64,000 bases of DNA from Halothece sp964463655 (GTDB lineage: Bacteria; Cyanobacteriota; Cyanobacteriia; Cyanobacteriales; Rubidibacteraceae): positions 23,161 to 87,160 of the forward strand of contig CAYXDG010000003.1 of assembly GCA_964463655.1 (NCBI GenBank). Direction: 5' to 3'. The notes beneath the pieces are model-generated. The model did no database searches. It saw nothing but the letters and a program-made list of their open reading frames with translations, and was not told the origin of the DNA. The translations under genes and the position numbers were made by a program. This document shows, one piece after another, positions 18,050 through 27,069 of this stretch; positions within the stretch are counted from its first letter, which is position 1, and each line of letters begins with the position of its first letter.

Positions 18050-19774
18050 TTATTGACTATAGCTAAGACTAAAATAAAGTCCATCATCTTGAATATTGTC
18101 TCCAGTATCTTCGAGATCAACGAGAGGAATCCCATAATCGATACGAATATTCAAATTAGAAATTGGATTCCATAATACGCCAAGACCTAACCCAGCAATG
18201 ACAGTTTGTTCTTGAGAGATGGAGTTTGGGTTATCATCTTTATTAACGACTGCACCTGCTTCAATAAAGGGTGCAACCCTTAAAGTTGGTTCTCCTGCAT
18301 CATTTCTCCTGAGAGTAATCTGATCTTCTATGGAAAGTCGAATTCCCTGATCGGCTGCTAAGATATTTTGACGATAACCTCTGACAGATTGTCCTCCCCC
18401 AATAACAAATTGTTGAGAAGGTAAAAGGGAATCAGAACTTAATTGAACGTCAGCTTGAATGATTAATAAGTTGTTTTCACTTAAGACTTGAACTCGTTGC
18501 AGTTGTCCTAACCAGCTAATAAATTGTCCGTCTGGTGTATCGCCCTCATTTTCCGTTGCATCAAAAATGTTTGTGCCGATACTAAACTGAGATCGCGCAG
18601 CCCAAGCTCCATTTTCACTACGTCTTACATAGTCTTGTCCTAATTTTATAATACTGGTACGACTCACCCCATCCTCATTAGCACCTAAACTAAAGGGCGT
18701 AGGATTTCCTAATAAAAAAGTTTCTCCTTCTTGATAGCTAAACCCCACAGAGAGGGCAAATTCTTCTCTGGGAGTACGGACTAACGGTTGACGATAACTG
18801 ATTTCAACTAATTCAAAGTCTCCTTCAATTTCTAAGTCTTCAAACTCATCTTCAATGACTTCATTGCTTCCGAAATTTGTCCGCAGTTGAATTGTTCCAT
18901 TTTTCGCATTAATAGGGATGCTATAATTGAAATCAAGTTCTTCTGCACCCCCTTGAATGGTGCGGGAATAACTGGCTAAAATTGTATCGCCATTACCTGT
19001 TAAATTACGATAACCAACGGTTGAAGTGACTTCTTCTGAACCAACACTGGGGGGAGAATAGTTATCAAATGAGGCAATGGCGATTAAGGGATCAGCTTCT
19101 TGAACTTTGACTACTAAAATACTTTCTTGGACGTTTTCTCCAGCCCTTAAACTGGCTTCTACTGTGTCGATGAGTGGGTTAATCCGAAGCAGACGCAGTT
19201 GATTTTCAAGGCGATTAATGTTAAGAATCGGTTGATTAGCCAGTTCAAGACGCGATCGAACATAGCTGGTTTTTAAGCGGTCTAAACCTTCAATTTCAAT
19301 GTTACCTAATCGTCCTTCTAAAACACGAATTTCAACGGTTTCTGTTCCTAAAGAGTCTTCAATCAAAATGGCGCGAGTTGTGAGATAACCTTCTGCTAAA
19401 TACAGTTTAGTAATTTCTCCGACTGCTTCTCTTAATTCACGAAGACTGATAATTCTTCCTTCTAAGGGTTCAAGAATTGGGTCAAATTCTTCTTCTGTAA
19501 AAACGGTACTTCCCGTGACAGTAATTATTTCAATGTTATAGGTTTTATTGGGAATTATATCTTCTGAGGGTGGAGATTGAGAATCAGAGGTTGAGTCTTC
19601 TGGAGGAAGAGGTTGCGGGGGTTGCGTCGGTTGCAAAAAGCGCTCTTGGTTGGGATTACTGGTTTGTGCTAAAGTGAGCTTAGGGATTATTGAATCAGCG
19701 CTGAAGAAGGCTAAAAAGGGTAATAGTCCTACCCTAAATAACGAAAACTTATTATGGCTAGGCATACTTTTCAT
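18050..19774 (-). CDS. TpsB/ShlB-family outer-membrane transporter with POTRA domains
   Basis: A 574-residue outer-membrane protein. A signal peptide ends near TLAQT, followed by a Pro/Gln-rich linker. POTRA repeats (ITVTGSTVFTEEEFDPIL; IEIEGLDRLKTSYVRSRLEL) then lead into a 16-strand barrel with the conserved GGGQSVRGY loop, and the protein ends in an aromatic-containing strand (YFSLSYSQ). It threads the TPS exoprotein encoded directly downstream across the outer membrane. Gene order tpsB-tpsA and the 56-bp gap suggest one transcript. Confidence 0.9.
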   Translation of the reverse strand: MKSMPSHNKFSLFRVGLLPFLAFFSADSIIPKLTLAQTSNPNQERFLQPTQPPQPLPPEDSTSDSQSPPSEDIIPNKTYNIEIITVTGSTVFTEEEFDPILEPLEGRIISLRELREAVGEITKLYLAEGYLTTRAILIEDSLGTETVEIRVLEGRLGNIEIEGLDRLKTSYVRSRLELANQPILNINRLENQLRLLRINPLIDTVEASLRAGENVQESILVVKVQEADPLIAIASFDNYSPPSVGSEEVTSTVGYRNLTGNGDTILASYSRTIQGGAEELDFNYSIPINAKNGTIQLRTNFGSNEVIEDEFEDLEIEGDFELVEISYRQPLVRTPREEFALSVGFSYQEGETFLLGNPTPFSLGANEDGVSRTSIIKLGQDYVRRSENGAWAARSQFSIGTNIFDATENEGDTPDGQFISWLGQLQRVQVLSENNLLIIQADVQLSSDSLLPSQQFVIGGGQSVRGYRQNILAADQGIRLSIEDQITLRRNDAGEPTLRVAPFIEAGAVVNKDDNPNSISQEQTVIAGLGLGVLWNPISNLNIRIDYGIPLVDLEDTGDNIQDDGLYFSLSYSQ

Positions 19775-19859
19775 AATTTTTCGATGGGTTTAAGAAACTT
19801 TCCCATGATGGCTGCACCACAGCGTTCGAGAGAACAATAAAAAAAATTATAGAACCTTG

Positions 19860-19874
19860 AACTAACTGTTAGTT
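19860..19874. promoter_or_regulatory. Candidate operator AACTAAC-T-GTTAGTT upstream of tpsB
   Basis: Perfect 7-bp inverted repeat with a single central base, ~86 bp upstream of the tpsB start. The half-site AACTAAC recurs in a palindrome at 56787-56804 upstream of a D-lactate dehydrogenase gene. It resembles a TetR-type operator. No regulator gene is next to it. Confidence 0.35.
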
Positions 19875-19940
19875 GAGTGAAATAAAAGGAAATCAGCCGT
19901 CAATTCTTGGAAAACGCGATCGCGCCAACTAAACTGTACA

Positions 19941-19969
19941 TGATCCTTGCTTAGGTGGTCAAGGATCAG
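19941..19969. promoter_or_regulatory. Hairpin element (word B-word A) upstream of trkA-like gene
   Basis: TGATCCTTG (19941-19949) pairs perfectly with CAAGGATCA (19960-19968). The two 11-mers CCTTGCTTAGG (19945-19955) and TCAAGGATCAG (19959-19969) are exactly the reverse complements of the two words upstream of the proX-like gene, in swapped order. Confidence 0.4.
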
Positions 19970-20086
19970 TAGGAAAATTGTAGGTTGATCAATTTGAGAC
20001 AGATGCAGGTTATCTATATTTGATTGGTTAGAATCTGGGAAAAATGTTTTACCCTCAGAAATGAGAAGAGAGAGGATCAATCAAGA

Positions 20087-20794
20087 ATGTATATTTTAAT
20101 CGGTGGTGCGGGGATGATGGGGTTACGTTTAGCACAGCGACTGTTAGACATGGGACACACAGTAGCGGTTGTGGATAAAGACGCGATCGCCTGTCAATAT
20201 GCGAGAGAAAAAATCGGTGTGATGGGGTTTGAAGGAAGTACGGTTTCCACAACAGTCTTACTAGAAGCGGGAATCCGTAAAGCTAACACAGTTGTCGCAA
20301 CCTTAAAAAGTGATGCAATTAACTTAGCATTAGTGACTCTTTCTCGGTATTATGGTGTCCCCCAAATTGTTGTCCGTTTGAACGATCGCGATTTTGCCCA
20401 ACCATATCGCATTGCAGGAGCGAGTCATGTCATTAGTACCATTGATCTCGCCATTACTCGCATCGCCAACGCGATCGAATATCCAGAAGTGGAAGCAATG
20501 ATGCACTTTGAACAAGGACAAATCGAAGTTCTAAAATTACCCATTCAGGAACAATGCAATATTTCAGGGTTAACTGTTGTGGAAGTAGCACGGAGTTCAA
20601 ACTTTCCCAAAGGGTCTTTAATTATTGGTTATCAATCCCATCCTCATGCTGATCTAATTATTCCCGATGGCAATACAGTTTTAAATGCAGGTTCGACCAT
20701 TCTTGTTGTTACGAAACCCAATTGTCTGCGTCAAATTATTAAATTCTTAGGATTAAGTGCTAGTCATCTTCCAACTGTAGAAGTTTCCGATTAA
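20087..20794 (+). CDS. TrkA-type NAD-binding potassium channel/transport regulatory protein
   Basis: 235 residues. The N-terminal RCK/TrkA-N Rossmann domain has the glycine motif IGGAGMMGLRLA and the acidic strand end VVDKD. The C-terminal TrkA-C domain runs from ~150 (LPIQEQCNISGLTVVEV...). Such subunits gate K+ uptake systems in response to nucleotides. ATG at 20087 is chosen over an upstream in-frame start because the Rossmann strand begins at once and AGAGAGAGGA precedes it. Its last 35 bp overlap the 3' end of the convergent antiporter gene. No Trk/Ktr membrane subunit is adjacent. Confidence 0.82.
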   Translation: MYILIGGAGMMGLRLAQRLLDMGHTVAVVDKDAIACQYAREKIGVMGFEGSTVSTTVLLEAGIRKANTVVATLKSDAINLALVTLSRYYGVPQIVVRLNDRDFAQPYRIAGASHVISTIDLAITRIANAIEYPEVEAMMHFEQGQIEVLKLPIQEQCNISGLTVVEVARSSNFPKGSLIIGYQSHPHADLIIPDGNTVLNAGSTILVVTKPNCLRQIIKFLGLSASHLPTVEVSD

Positions 20795-22367
20795 GACGTT
20801 GAATATAATCTCGCGCTAAATCTTCTGATAAAATTCCTCGCCTTAACGCATCATTAATTGCTCCTTTTTCGGCTAACAATAGCTGTCTGCGAATTTTTAA
20901 TAACTGCTCTTGTTGTGATTCTTCTTCCGAATCACTACGTTGATTGTATAGCTCTCTTAAATTGCGTTCTGAGTTAGCAATTCGCGCTTGATAGTTGGCG
21001 CGTAATTCTTCATAAACAGCTTTTGGCAAGACCCCTGTTTGATGGAGATTATCTAGTTTTTCTTGTGCTGCTTTAGACGTAATTAAAGTGAGTTGTAAGG
21101 TTTCAATTTCCCGAGACAATGCTGAAGTGGGACTAATCTTCAAGCGACGGACAAACCAAGGTAAACTTAATCCTTGCACCACTAAAGAAACTAAAACTGT
21201 TCCAAAAATTAAAGTGACAATTTGATCTCGCTGTGGTAGGCTAAAGGGTAAACTTAATGCTAGAGCCATTGATAATGAACCTTTAACATTTCCTAAGAAC
21301 ATGATATGCTGCCACTTTAAAGGGAGAGGGCGATCGAAAAATCTGAGGATGGCTAATAAGGGATAAACGGATAAAGCACGTCCCACTTGATAAATAATAA
21401 TCGCCAGAATAACTAAAGGCAAAGTTTGAATTAAAACTCTAAGATCAATTTCAATTCCAATCAGGAGAAAAATAAAGGTATTCACCCCAAAGCCAGCATA
21501 TTCCCAAAAACTTAATAAAGTGACTTTGGTTGAAGGAGAAACTTCTCTGGCAAGTCCAAGATTTCCGACAACTAAACCAGCCATAACAACTGCGATCGCG
21601 CCAGAAACTTCTAAAATTTGGGCAGCTTGAAATGTGCCTAAAGAAACCGCTACGGTTAATAAAAGACTACTCAGAGGATCATCTAGTTGCTGAAATAAAC
21701 CTAAACAAAGATATCCTAATCCTAAACCAATAATGCTTCCTCCCACAATCGCGATCAGGAGTTCTTGAAATGCTCCTAAAAAAGAAAAACTCCCTTGAAA
21801 ATAAACCTCGCTTACCACATTTAAAATCACTAAAGCAACGCCATCATTAAACAAACTTTCCCCTTCAACAATGCTAGAAAGACGACTGGGAACACTGACT
21901 TCTTTGAAAGCAGCAATTACAGAAACCGTATCTGTAATCGCCAGAATTGCCCCTGCAAAGAGAGCAGAATTTAAGTTTAAATCTAGAGCATTTTTTAAGA
22001 GAAAAGCCGTTATTGCTACTGCTATCATTAAGCCAGGGCCTGCTAAGATAGCAATAGGTTTAAATGTGCTACGAAGACGACTAATATCTGTATTTAAAGC
22101 AGACTCAAAAATTAAAATTGGCAGGAATAAATTAAGCACTAAGGGGGGATCAATTCCCATCTCTTCAGGTAACCATTCCTTGGTAATCACTAATCCTGCA
22201 ATCACTAATCCCGTCACATAAGGGAGACGCAACCGTCGGGTAACTAAAGCAACTCCTGTGGCGACTAATAAGAGAATAATTAAGCTGGTGATTAAGTTTG
22301 TAATATCTTGTTCTTGAGAATTAGGAATTACATTTGCTTGAGCTAAGAAATATGAAAAATTGATCAT
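20760..22367 (-). CDS. Na+/H+ antiporter (CPA1/NhaP-NHE family)
   Basis: 535 residues with about 12 hydrophobic segments to residue ~400 and a soluble charged C-terminal tail of ~110 residues. Transport-site motifs: AGAILAITDTVSVIAAF (a variant TDT in place of the common TDP) and EGESLFNDGVALVIL with the essential ND pair. It exchanges cytoplasmic Na+ for H+ at the plasma or thylakoid membrane. The antisense 3' overlap (35 bp) with the K+ regulatory gene puts two cation-homeostasis genes tail to tail. Confidence 0.88.
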   Translation of the reverse strand: MINFSYFLAQANVIPNSQEQDITNLITSLIILLLVATGVALVTRRLRLPYVTGLVIAGLVITKEWLPEEMGIDPPLVLNLFLPILIFESALNTDISRLRSTFKPIAILAGPGLMIAVAITAFLLKNALDLNLNSALFAGAILAITDTVSVIAAFKEVSVPSRLSSIVEGESLFNDGVALVILNVVSEVYFQGSFSFLGAFQELLIAIVGGSIIGLGLGYLCLGLFQQLDDPLSSLLLTVAVSLGTFQAAQILEVSGAIAVVMAGLVVGNLGLAREVSPSTKVTLLSFWEYAGFGVNTFIFLLIGIEIDLRVLIQTLPLVILAIIIYQVGRALSVYPLLAILRFFDRPLPLKWQHIMFLGNVKGSLSMALALSLPFSLPQRDQIVTLIFGTVLVSLVVQGLSLPWFVRRLKISPTSALSREIETLQLTLITSKAAQEKLDNLHQTGVLPKAVYEELRANYQARIANSERNLRELYNQRSDSEEESQQEQLLKIRRQLLLAEKGAINDALRRGILSEDLARDYIQRLNRKLLQLEDD

Positions 22368-22432
22368 AAATTTATGGTTAATTCTTCATCGTTAATTTAG
22401 TGAGTCACTAAGCACAAAAACTCAGAATTAAA

Positions 22433-24127
22433 TTAAATAGGTAAACAAGGATTTTCCTTCAGTAACTCTTCTATTTTTGAGGCGGAAATGGGAGGACTAA
22501 AAATAAAGCCTTGCATTTCATCACAGTGCTGCTCCTTTAAAAAAACAAGTTCCCCACTACGCTCGACTCCCTCAGCAACTACACTTAAATTTAAACTATG
22601 AGCAAGTTGAATTAGAGAGATGACAATATTACGATTGACTAAATTTTCTCCTAAGTTACTGATAAAGCTGCGATCGAGTTTGAGAATCTGAAAAGAAAAT
22701 TGTTGTAAATAACTCATTGAGGAATACCCAACTCCAAAATCATCGATCGCAATCTGAATTCCCAGTGCTTGTAATTGTTCTAACTTTGCCCTTGCTTTGG
22801 GAAAATCACTCACTAACATATTTTCAGTTAATTCTAATTCTAGACAATGTGGTGATAAGTTTATTTCCTGACAAATTCCTTCAATCCGTTGGCATAAATC
22901 AGAGACATTAAACTCATAAGCCGAAAGATTCACTGCCATTTTTAAGGAGACTTTTAAAGTTTCTTGCCATTCTTTTATCTGCTTACAAGCTCTATAATAG
23001 ACCCAATCACTAATCCCTGTAATTAAACCTGTTTCTTCAGCTATGGAAATAAAACTGTTTGGAGAAATCTTTCCAAATTCTGGATGAAGCCAACGCACCA
23101 GAGCTTCTAGTCCGACAATTTTTCCCGTCTTTAAATTCACTCTTGGTTGATAGTATAAGACAAGTTCTTCTCGTTTCAGAGCATACTTTAAATCAGTTTC
23201 TAAAGTTAGGGTAGAACAGCCATTATTTTTTGTTGTTGAACAATGATAGATTTGAGAACAGTTTCCTCCTTTTTTTTGAGCTAATTTTCTGGCTTGGTTG
23301 GCTTGCTTAAGAAGCAGATCAATTGTCTGATTGTGTTCTGGATAAAAACTAATACCAAGGCTAGCAGTTATTGTAATTTCTTGCTCATCTTCTATTAAAA
23401 AAGGCTGCGCGATCGCGCTCAAAATTTTTTCAGCGATCGCGGAAACCTCTTCTTTATTCGCAACACCAGTAAGGATGACTAAAAAATCATTACTGCTCAG
23501 ATGAGCAAGAAAACTATTGGTAGATACAACTGCCTGTAAGTAAGAAGTCGCTTGTTTTAATAAAGTTTCTCCTACTTCATAGCCAAAAATTTCTTTAAAG
23601 CGTTGAAATTGGTCAATACTTAATAATAATACTGGTAAAAAGCTCTGATTTTGTAATTGTTCAAATTGTTGTCTTACTAGCAGGCGATTGGGTAATCCTG
23701 TTAGCTGATCATAACTTACAAAATCATTTCCTTGAAGTTGATACTTTTCTTTAATTGCACTTTTCTTTTGTAATTGAGTCCGAACAGCGGTTAATAAATC
23801 TTCGGGAACAAGAGGCTTTCGCAAATAGTCATCTGCACCTAACACCATTGCTTTCCGAAAGTCTTTAAAGTCAGATTTAACAGTGAGAAAAATCAGGGGT
23901 ATCGTTTTTGTGCTGATAAGACTCCGAACTTGTGATAATATTTCGTATCCGTTTAAGTCAGGAATCATTAAATCACAAATAATTAAATCAGGTTGAAGAG
24001 TTTTTGCTGTTTCAACACCAGCTAGACCATCAGTCGCTGTGATAATCTTAAAGCCTTCTGCGCTCAAAACTTCTTCTAGACTCTCTTGAACCAAAAAGTC
24101 ATCCTCAATAATTAAAATGGTTTTCAT
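22433..24127 (-). CDS. Response regulator with degenerate GGDEF and intact EAL domain (c-di-GMP phosphodiesterase)
   Basis: A 564-residue orphan response regulator. REC domain 1-120: acidic pocket IIEDD, phospho-Asp in LIICDLMIPDLNGYE, switch Thr in FLTVKSD, Lys in LRKPL. GGDEF domain ~135-285, in which the signature is SSNDF instead of GGDEF, so no cyclase activity is expected. EAL domain ~310-560 with LEALVRW, KMAVNLSAYE, ELELTENM, IDDFGVGYSS, LKLDRSF, AEGVE and MQGF: all metal and catalytic residues are present. Predicted role: signal-controlled hydrolysis of c-di-GMP. No histidine kinase neighbours. Confidence 0.88.
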   Translation of the reverse strand: MKTILIIEDDFLVQESLEEVLSAEGFKIITATDGLAGVETAKTLQPDLIICDLMIPDLNGYEILSQVRSLISTKTIPLIFLTVKSDFKDFRKAMVLGADDYLRKPLVPEDLLTAVRTQLQKKSAIKEKYQLQGNDFVSYDQLTGLPNRLLVRQQFEQLQNQSFLPVLLLSIDQFQRFKEIFGYEVGETLLKQATSYLQAVVSTNSFLAHLSSNDFLVILTGVANKEEVSAIAEKILSAIAQPFLIEDEQEITITASLGISFYPEHNQTIDLLLKQANQARKLAQKKGGNCSQIYHCSTTKNNGCSTLTLETDLKYALKREELVLYYQPRVNLKTGKIVGLEALVRWLHPEFGKISPNSFISIAEETGLITGISDWVYYRACKQIKEWQETLKVSLKMAVNLSAYEFNVSDLCQRIEGICQEINLSPHCLELELTENMLVSDFPKARAKLEQLQALGIQIAIDDFGVGYSSMSYLQQFSFQILKLDRSFISNLGENLVNRNIVISLIQLAHSLNLSVVAEGVERSGELVFLKEQHCDEMQGFIFSPPISASKIEELLKENPCLPI

Positions 24128-24316
24128 TGGGTTTGATTTTAAACTTGGCGAGATGAACAGGGTTGATTTTCAATCAATTATATTCCTTTTTCAGATATAT
24201 CAGTGCTTTATTAATTGCTTATTAAAAACACTAAATATTAGTAACAAAAAACACATTTAATGATTGAGTACCTGTATCTTTTGGCTAGCTTACCCAACCT
24301 TGAAAAGGAGACTAAC

Positions 24317-24490
24317 ATGATGAAAAAATCAGCGCGATCGCGCTGGCTGGGATACGCAGACTCTCACCAGAGAAAAATAAAAAAAGGACTAACTGCGCTG
24401 GCGAGGAATTTTATATTCCATAAAATCGTAAGCCAAAGCAGTGTTCGGAAAAATCGCTTGTGCTTCTTCCAACAAATTATTCAACTGTAA
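24317..24490 (+). other. Possible small basic reading frame antisense to rnz
   Basis: ATG at 24317 (MMKKSARSRWLGYADSH...) is preceded by AAAAGGAG, an unusually good ribosome-binding site. The ~57-codon frame then runs into the antisense strand of the rnz 3' end, where coding is implausible. Only the first ~25 residues lie outside rnz. It may be a truncated gene start rather than a functional protein. Confidence 0.2.
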
Positions 24491-25324
24491 GGGGTTGCCT
24501 GGGGCATAACGAGGGCTAAAATGAGTCATAATGAGCTTCTCAACATTAGCCTCTAAAGCCACCTGTGCGGCCATTGTCGAGGTGGAATGCAGCCGTTCAA
24601 AAGCCATTTGAGCATCTTGATGAGCAAAGGTTGCTTCATGGACTAGCACACTGGCATTTTCAGCCAGCACGATGGAATTTTCCGTAAAAATGGTATCTGT
24701 ACAGTAAACGAACTTACGACCAGGTTCATCAGGTTCACAGAGGTCTTTCCCTGAGACTTTTCGACCGTTAGGCAAGGCGATCGTTTCTCCCTTTTTTAAT
24801 TGGCCATAAATTGGACCTGGAGCAATCCCAAGAGCTTTCGCTTTTTCCACATTAAACTGCCCTGGACGGTCTTTTTCTGTCACCGCATAGCCAAAAGCAG
24901 GAACACGATGTTTTAAGGGATTACAGCTAACCGTAAATTGGTCATCTTTAAAGACTACTCCTGGTTCTACAGGATGAACTTGAATTCGATTGGCCAAATG
25001 AGTTTGAGAACAGCGTGTGGAAGTGTTGAGATAATTTTTTAACTCTGGGGGACCATAAATATCAATTTGTCCTCTTGTTCCTGCCAGACCAGTGCTTGCC
25101 AATAATCCCATTAAACCAAAGATATGATCGCCGTGCATGTGGGTGATAAAAATACGGCGAATTTGAGAAGATTTAAGATTACTGCGTAAGAATTGATGTT
25201 GTGTCCCTTCGCCACAATCAAACAGCCAAATCTCTGACTTTTGGGGAAGGCGAAGAGCAATACTGGAGACGTTGCGCGATCGGGTGGGAACACCTGAACT
25301 TGTACCTAAAAATGTAATTTCCAC
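24389..25324 (-). CDS. rnz: Ribonuclease Z (tRNA 3' endonuclease)
   Basis: A 311-residue metallo-beta-lactamase-fold nuclease that removes 3' trailers from pre-tRNA. The metal motif is THMHGDHIFG (H62, H64, D66, H67). Further ligands lie in CTDT and in MTHFSPRY near the C-terminus, with the HEATF motif between them (VHEATFAH). Length and start (MEITFLGTSSGVPT) match bacterial short-form RNase Z. It is followed upstream by the M50 protease gene on the same strand with a 38-bp gap, so the two are probably co-transcribed. Confidence 0.93.
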   Translation of the reverse strand: MEITFLGTSSGVPTRSRNVSSIALRLPQKSEIWLFDCGEGTQHQFLRSNLKSSQIRRIFITHMHGDHIFGLMGLLASTGLAGTRGQIDIYGPPELKNYLNTSTRCSQTHLANRIQVHPVEPGVVFKDDQFTVSCNPLKHRVPAFGYAVTEKDRPGQFNVEKAKALGIAPGPIYGQLKKGETIALPNGRKVSGKDLCEPDEPGRKFVYCTDTIFTENSIVLAENASVLVHEATFAHQDAQMAFERLHSTSTMAAQVALEANVEKLIMTHFSPRYAPGNPLQLNNLLEEAQAIFPNTALAYDFMEYKIPRQRS

Positions 25325-25362
25325 GATTTTTTACTAATTATTAATTATTAATGGTTCATTAT

Positions 25363-26877
25363 TTATATTCCAATTCCGAGTTTACCTGCTAATCCTGGAC
25401 TGAGAGGAATCAACGTTGCTAACATCAAAAATAAGGCTAACAACCCTAACGCGGCTCTGGCATCATCAGGTTCAGTTAACTCATTCAAACTGGGTCGCTC
25501 TGAACTCCGTTGGAGAAATAAAATTAAAATTCCCCAATACAAGGGAATCGGGTTACTAGGATTTGTAATGGCAACAATCCCTAAAACAATCAGGGTAGCA
25601 ACTGTTGTTCTCCGCGCCGTTTTTCGACCATATATCGCTTGTACAATTCTCCCACCATCTAACTGACCAGCAGGCATTAAATTTAAAGCAGTAATCACTA
25701 AACCGAGCCAACCAATAATAGTTAAAGGATGAACATCTACAATTGATTCCTGTAGTTTTGATCCTAAGACAACTTTTGCTAATGTACCGACTAAGATTGA
25801 CCCCTTAAAAAATTCAGTGGGAACTTGAAATAAACTCCCTGATTGAGACAAAATCAAGCCAGAGATTAACATTAAAAACGAAACCATTCCGCCAACCGCA
25901 GGACCTGCCATAGCTAACTCAAATAAAACCGTCCGTGAGGGAAGCAATGACTCAATGCGAGTAATTCCGCCAAAAGAACCAATCTGTAAACTGGGAATCA
26001 AAAAGGGCCAACTTAAGCGAATTCCATAACGCTGTGCGATCACCCGATGACCCACTTCATGAGTGCCTAGAATAATGGCAAGACCAAGGGTAAGGGGAAG
26101 TGCTTCTCGGAATCTTCCTAAGTTATTAAACAGATCAAATCCTAATAACAGACTAAACGCTTCGATGCTACTAACCAACGTTCCCACCATCAGTAACACC
26201 GCTAAGATTTTTTGATTAGTTGTGCTAGGTCGTGGGTCATTTTGACTGGGTAAAACAATCACCACGGGTTTATTTTCTGGGTCTTCTACTAAAAAGAGAC
26301 GATACTTTTCCCCTAACTGGTCTTGAAGTTTATTTGATAGTCGTTCATGGACTTTTTCAGGATCGCCCCGTAAGTTTCCTTTGAAAATTGCTCCGTCTTC
26401 ATAAGGAATTGTCTCTGTGCTAAAAAAGGTATCAATTCCGAATAAGTTTTGAATCGTTTTTAAGTCTTCTTCTGGGATGGGCGTTTTCACATCACTCGCA
26501 GTTATTTCTTCTTCTTCTGGTGTTGGCTGCTCGTTATTTTGATTTTCTTGACTGAGTGCTTGTTTTTCTTGTAAACGTTCATTAGCTTTCTGACGCAGCA
26601 TCACATCTTGACCCGCAGCACGGAGACGATTTCCCAGATAAATATAAATTCCTGTAGAAGTTAATAACAATAATAAAACTCCCACCAAATTCAGATAAAC
26701 TCCTGCTGCAAATAAGCCAAAAAATAGCAACCAAGGGGCCATTAAAACGACTGATTGTAACCAAGAGAGAATCCCAATTTTTCCATAAGGTCGAGCGCGG
26801 TTGTATCCCCAGACTAAAATGGCGATCGCGATTAAAATAATAGCACTGGTGGCGAGAGTTTCTGAGTTATTAAACAT
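25363..26877 (-). CDS. Site-2-type membrane metalloprotease (peptidase M50, EGY-like)
   Basis: 504 residues. Two N-terminal membrane helices, an acidic Q/E-rich linker (~100-135), a soluble domain (~140-215), then the multi-helix M50 core. The zinc site is HEVGH (273-277) in GTHEVGHRVIAQRYG, with the third ligand in NLMPAGQLDGG. These intramembrane proteases cleave membrane-bound substrates. Plant homologues (EGY1-3) act in thylakoid biogenesis, and cyanobacterial ones are linked to stress acclimation. The substrate here is unknown. Confidence 0.87.
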   Translation of the reverse strand: MFNNSETLATSAIILIAIAILVWGYNRARPYGKIGILSWLQSVVLMAPWLLFFGLFAAGVYLNLVGVLLLLLTSTGIYIYLGNRLRAAGQDVMLRQKANERLQEKQALSQENQNNEQPTPEEEEITASDVKTPIPEEDLKTIQNLFGIDTFFSTETIPYEDGAIFKGNLRGDPEKVHERLSNKLQDQLGEKYRLFLVEDPENKPVVIVLPSQNDPRPSTTNQKILAVLLMVGTLVSSIEAFSLLLGFDLFNNLGRFREALPLTLGLAIILGTHEVGHRVIAQRYGIRLSWPFLIPSLQIGSFGGITRIESLLPSRTVLFELAMAGPAVGGMVSFLMLISGLILSQSGSLFQVPTEFFKGSILVGTLAKVVLGSKLQESIVDVHPLTIIGWLGLVITALNLMPAGQLDGGRIVQAIYGRKTARRTTVATLIVLGIVAITNPSNPIPLYWGILILFLQRSSERPSLNELTEPDDARAALGLLALFLMLATLIPLSPGLAGKLGIGI

Positions 26878-27069
26878 TATTTGTTATTGGTTATTTGCGA
26901 TTTATTATTTGCGATTTATTCTCCTTATCCCCCTATCTTCTCATTATGGGAAAAGAAGGGGGGAAGCATCATGAACTATGAACTAATAACAAATTATTCA
27001 TTATTAATTGTTAACTTCCCCCTCCTAAACTCAGTTAGAAGAGGGAATAAATAATCAGGTGAAGCTAAG

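Larger units (their letters stand above)
19775..20086. other. Divergent promoter region between tpsB and the trkA-like gene
   Basis: 312 bp, noncoding. It contains two dyads described separately: AACTAAC-T-GTTAGTT (19860-19874, tpsB side) and a 9-bp hairpin at 19941-19968 (trkA side). A purine-rich ribosome-binding site, AGAGAGAGGA, lies ~12 bp before the ATG at 20087. Confidence 0.5.

Noticed and set aside
25320..25370. Short TTATTAATTATTAATGG-type low-complexity tracts between genes
   Set aside because: AT-rich spacer sequence typical of this genome (also near 26890, 27000 and 55560), without stems or start signals.
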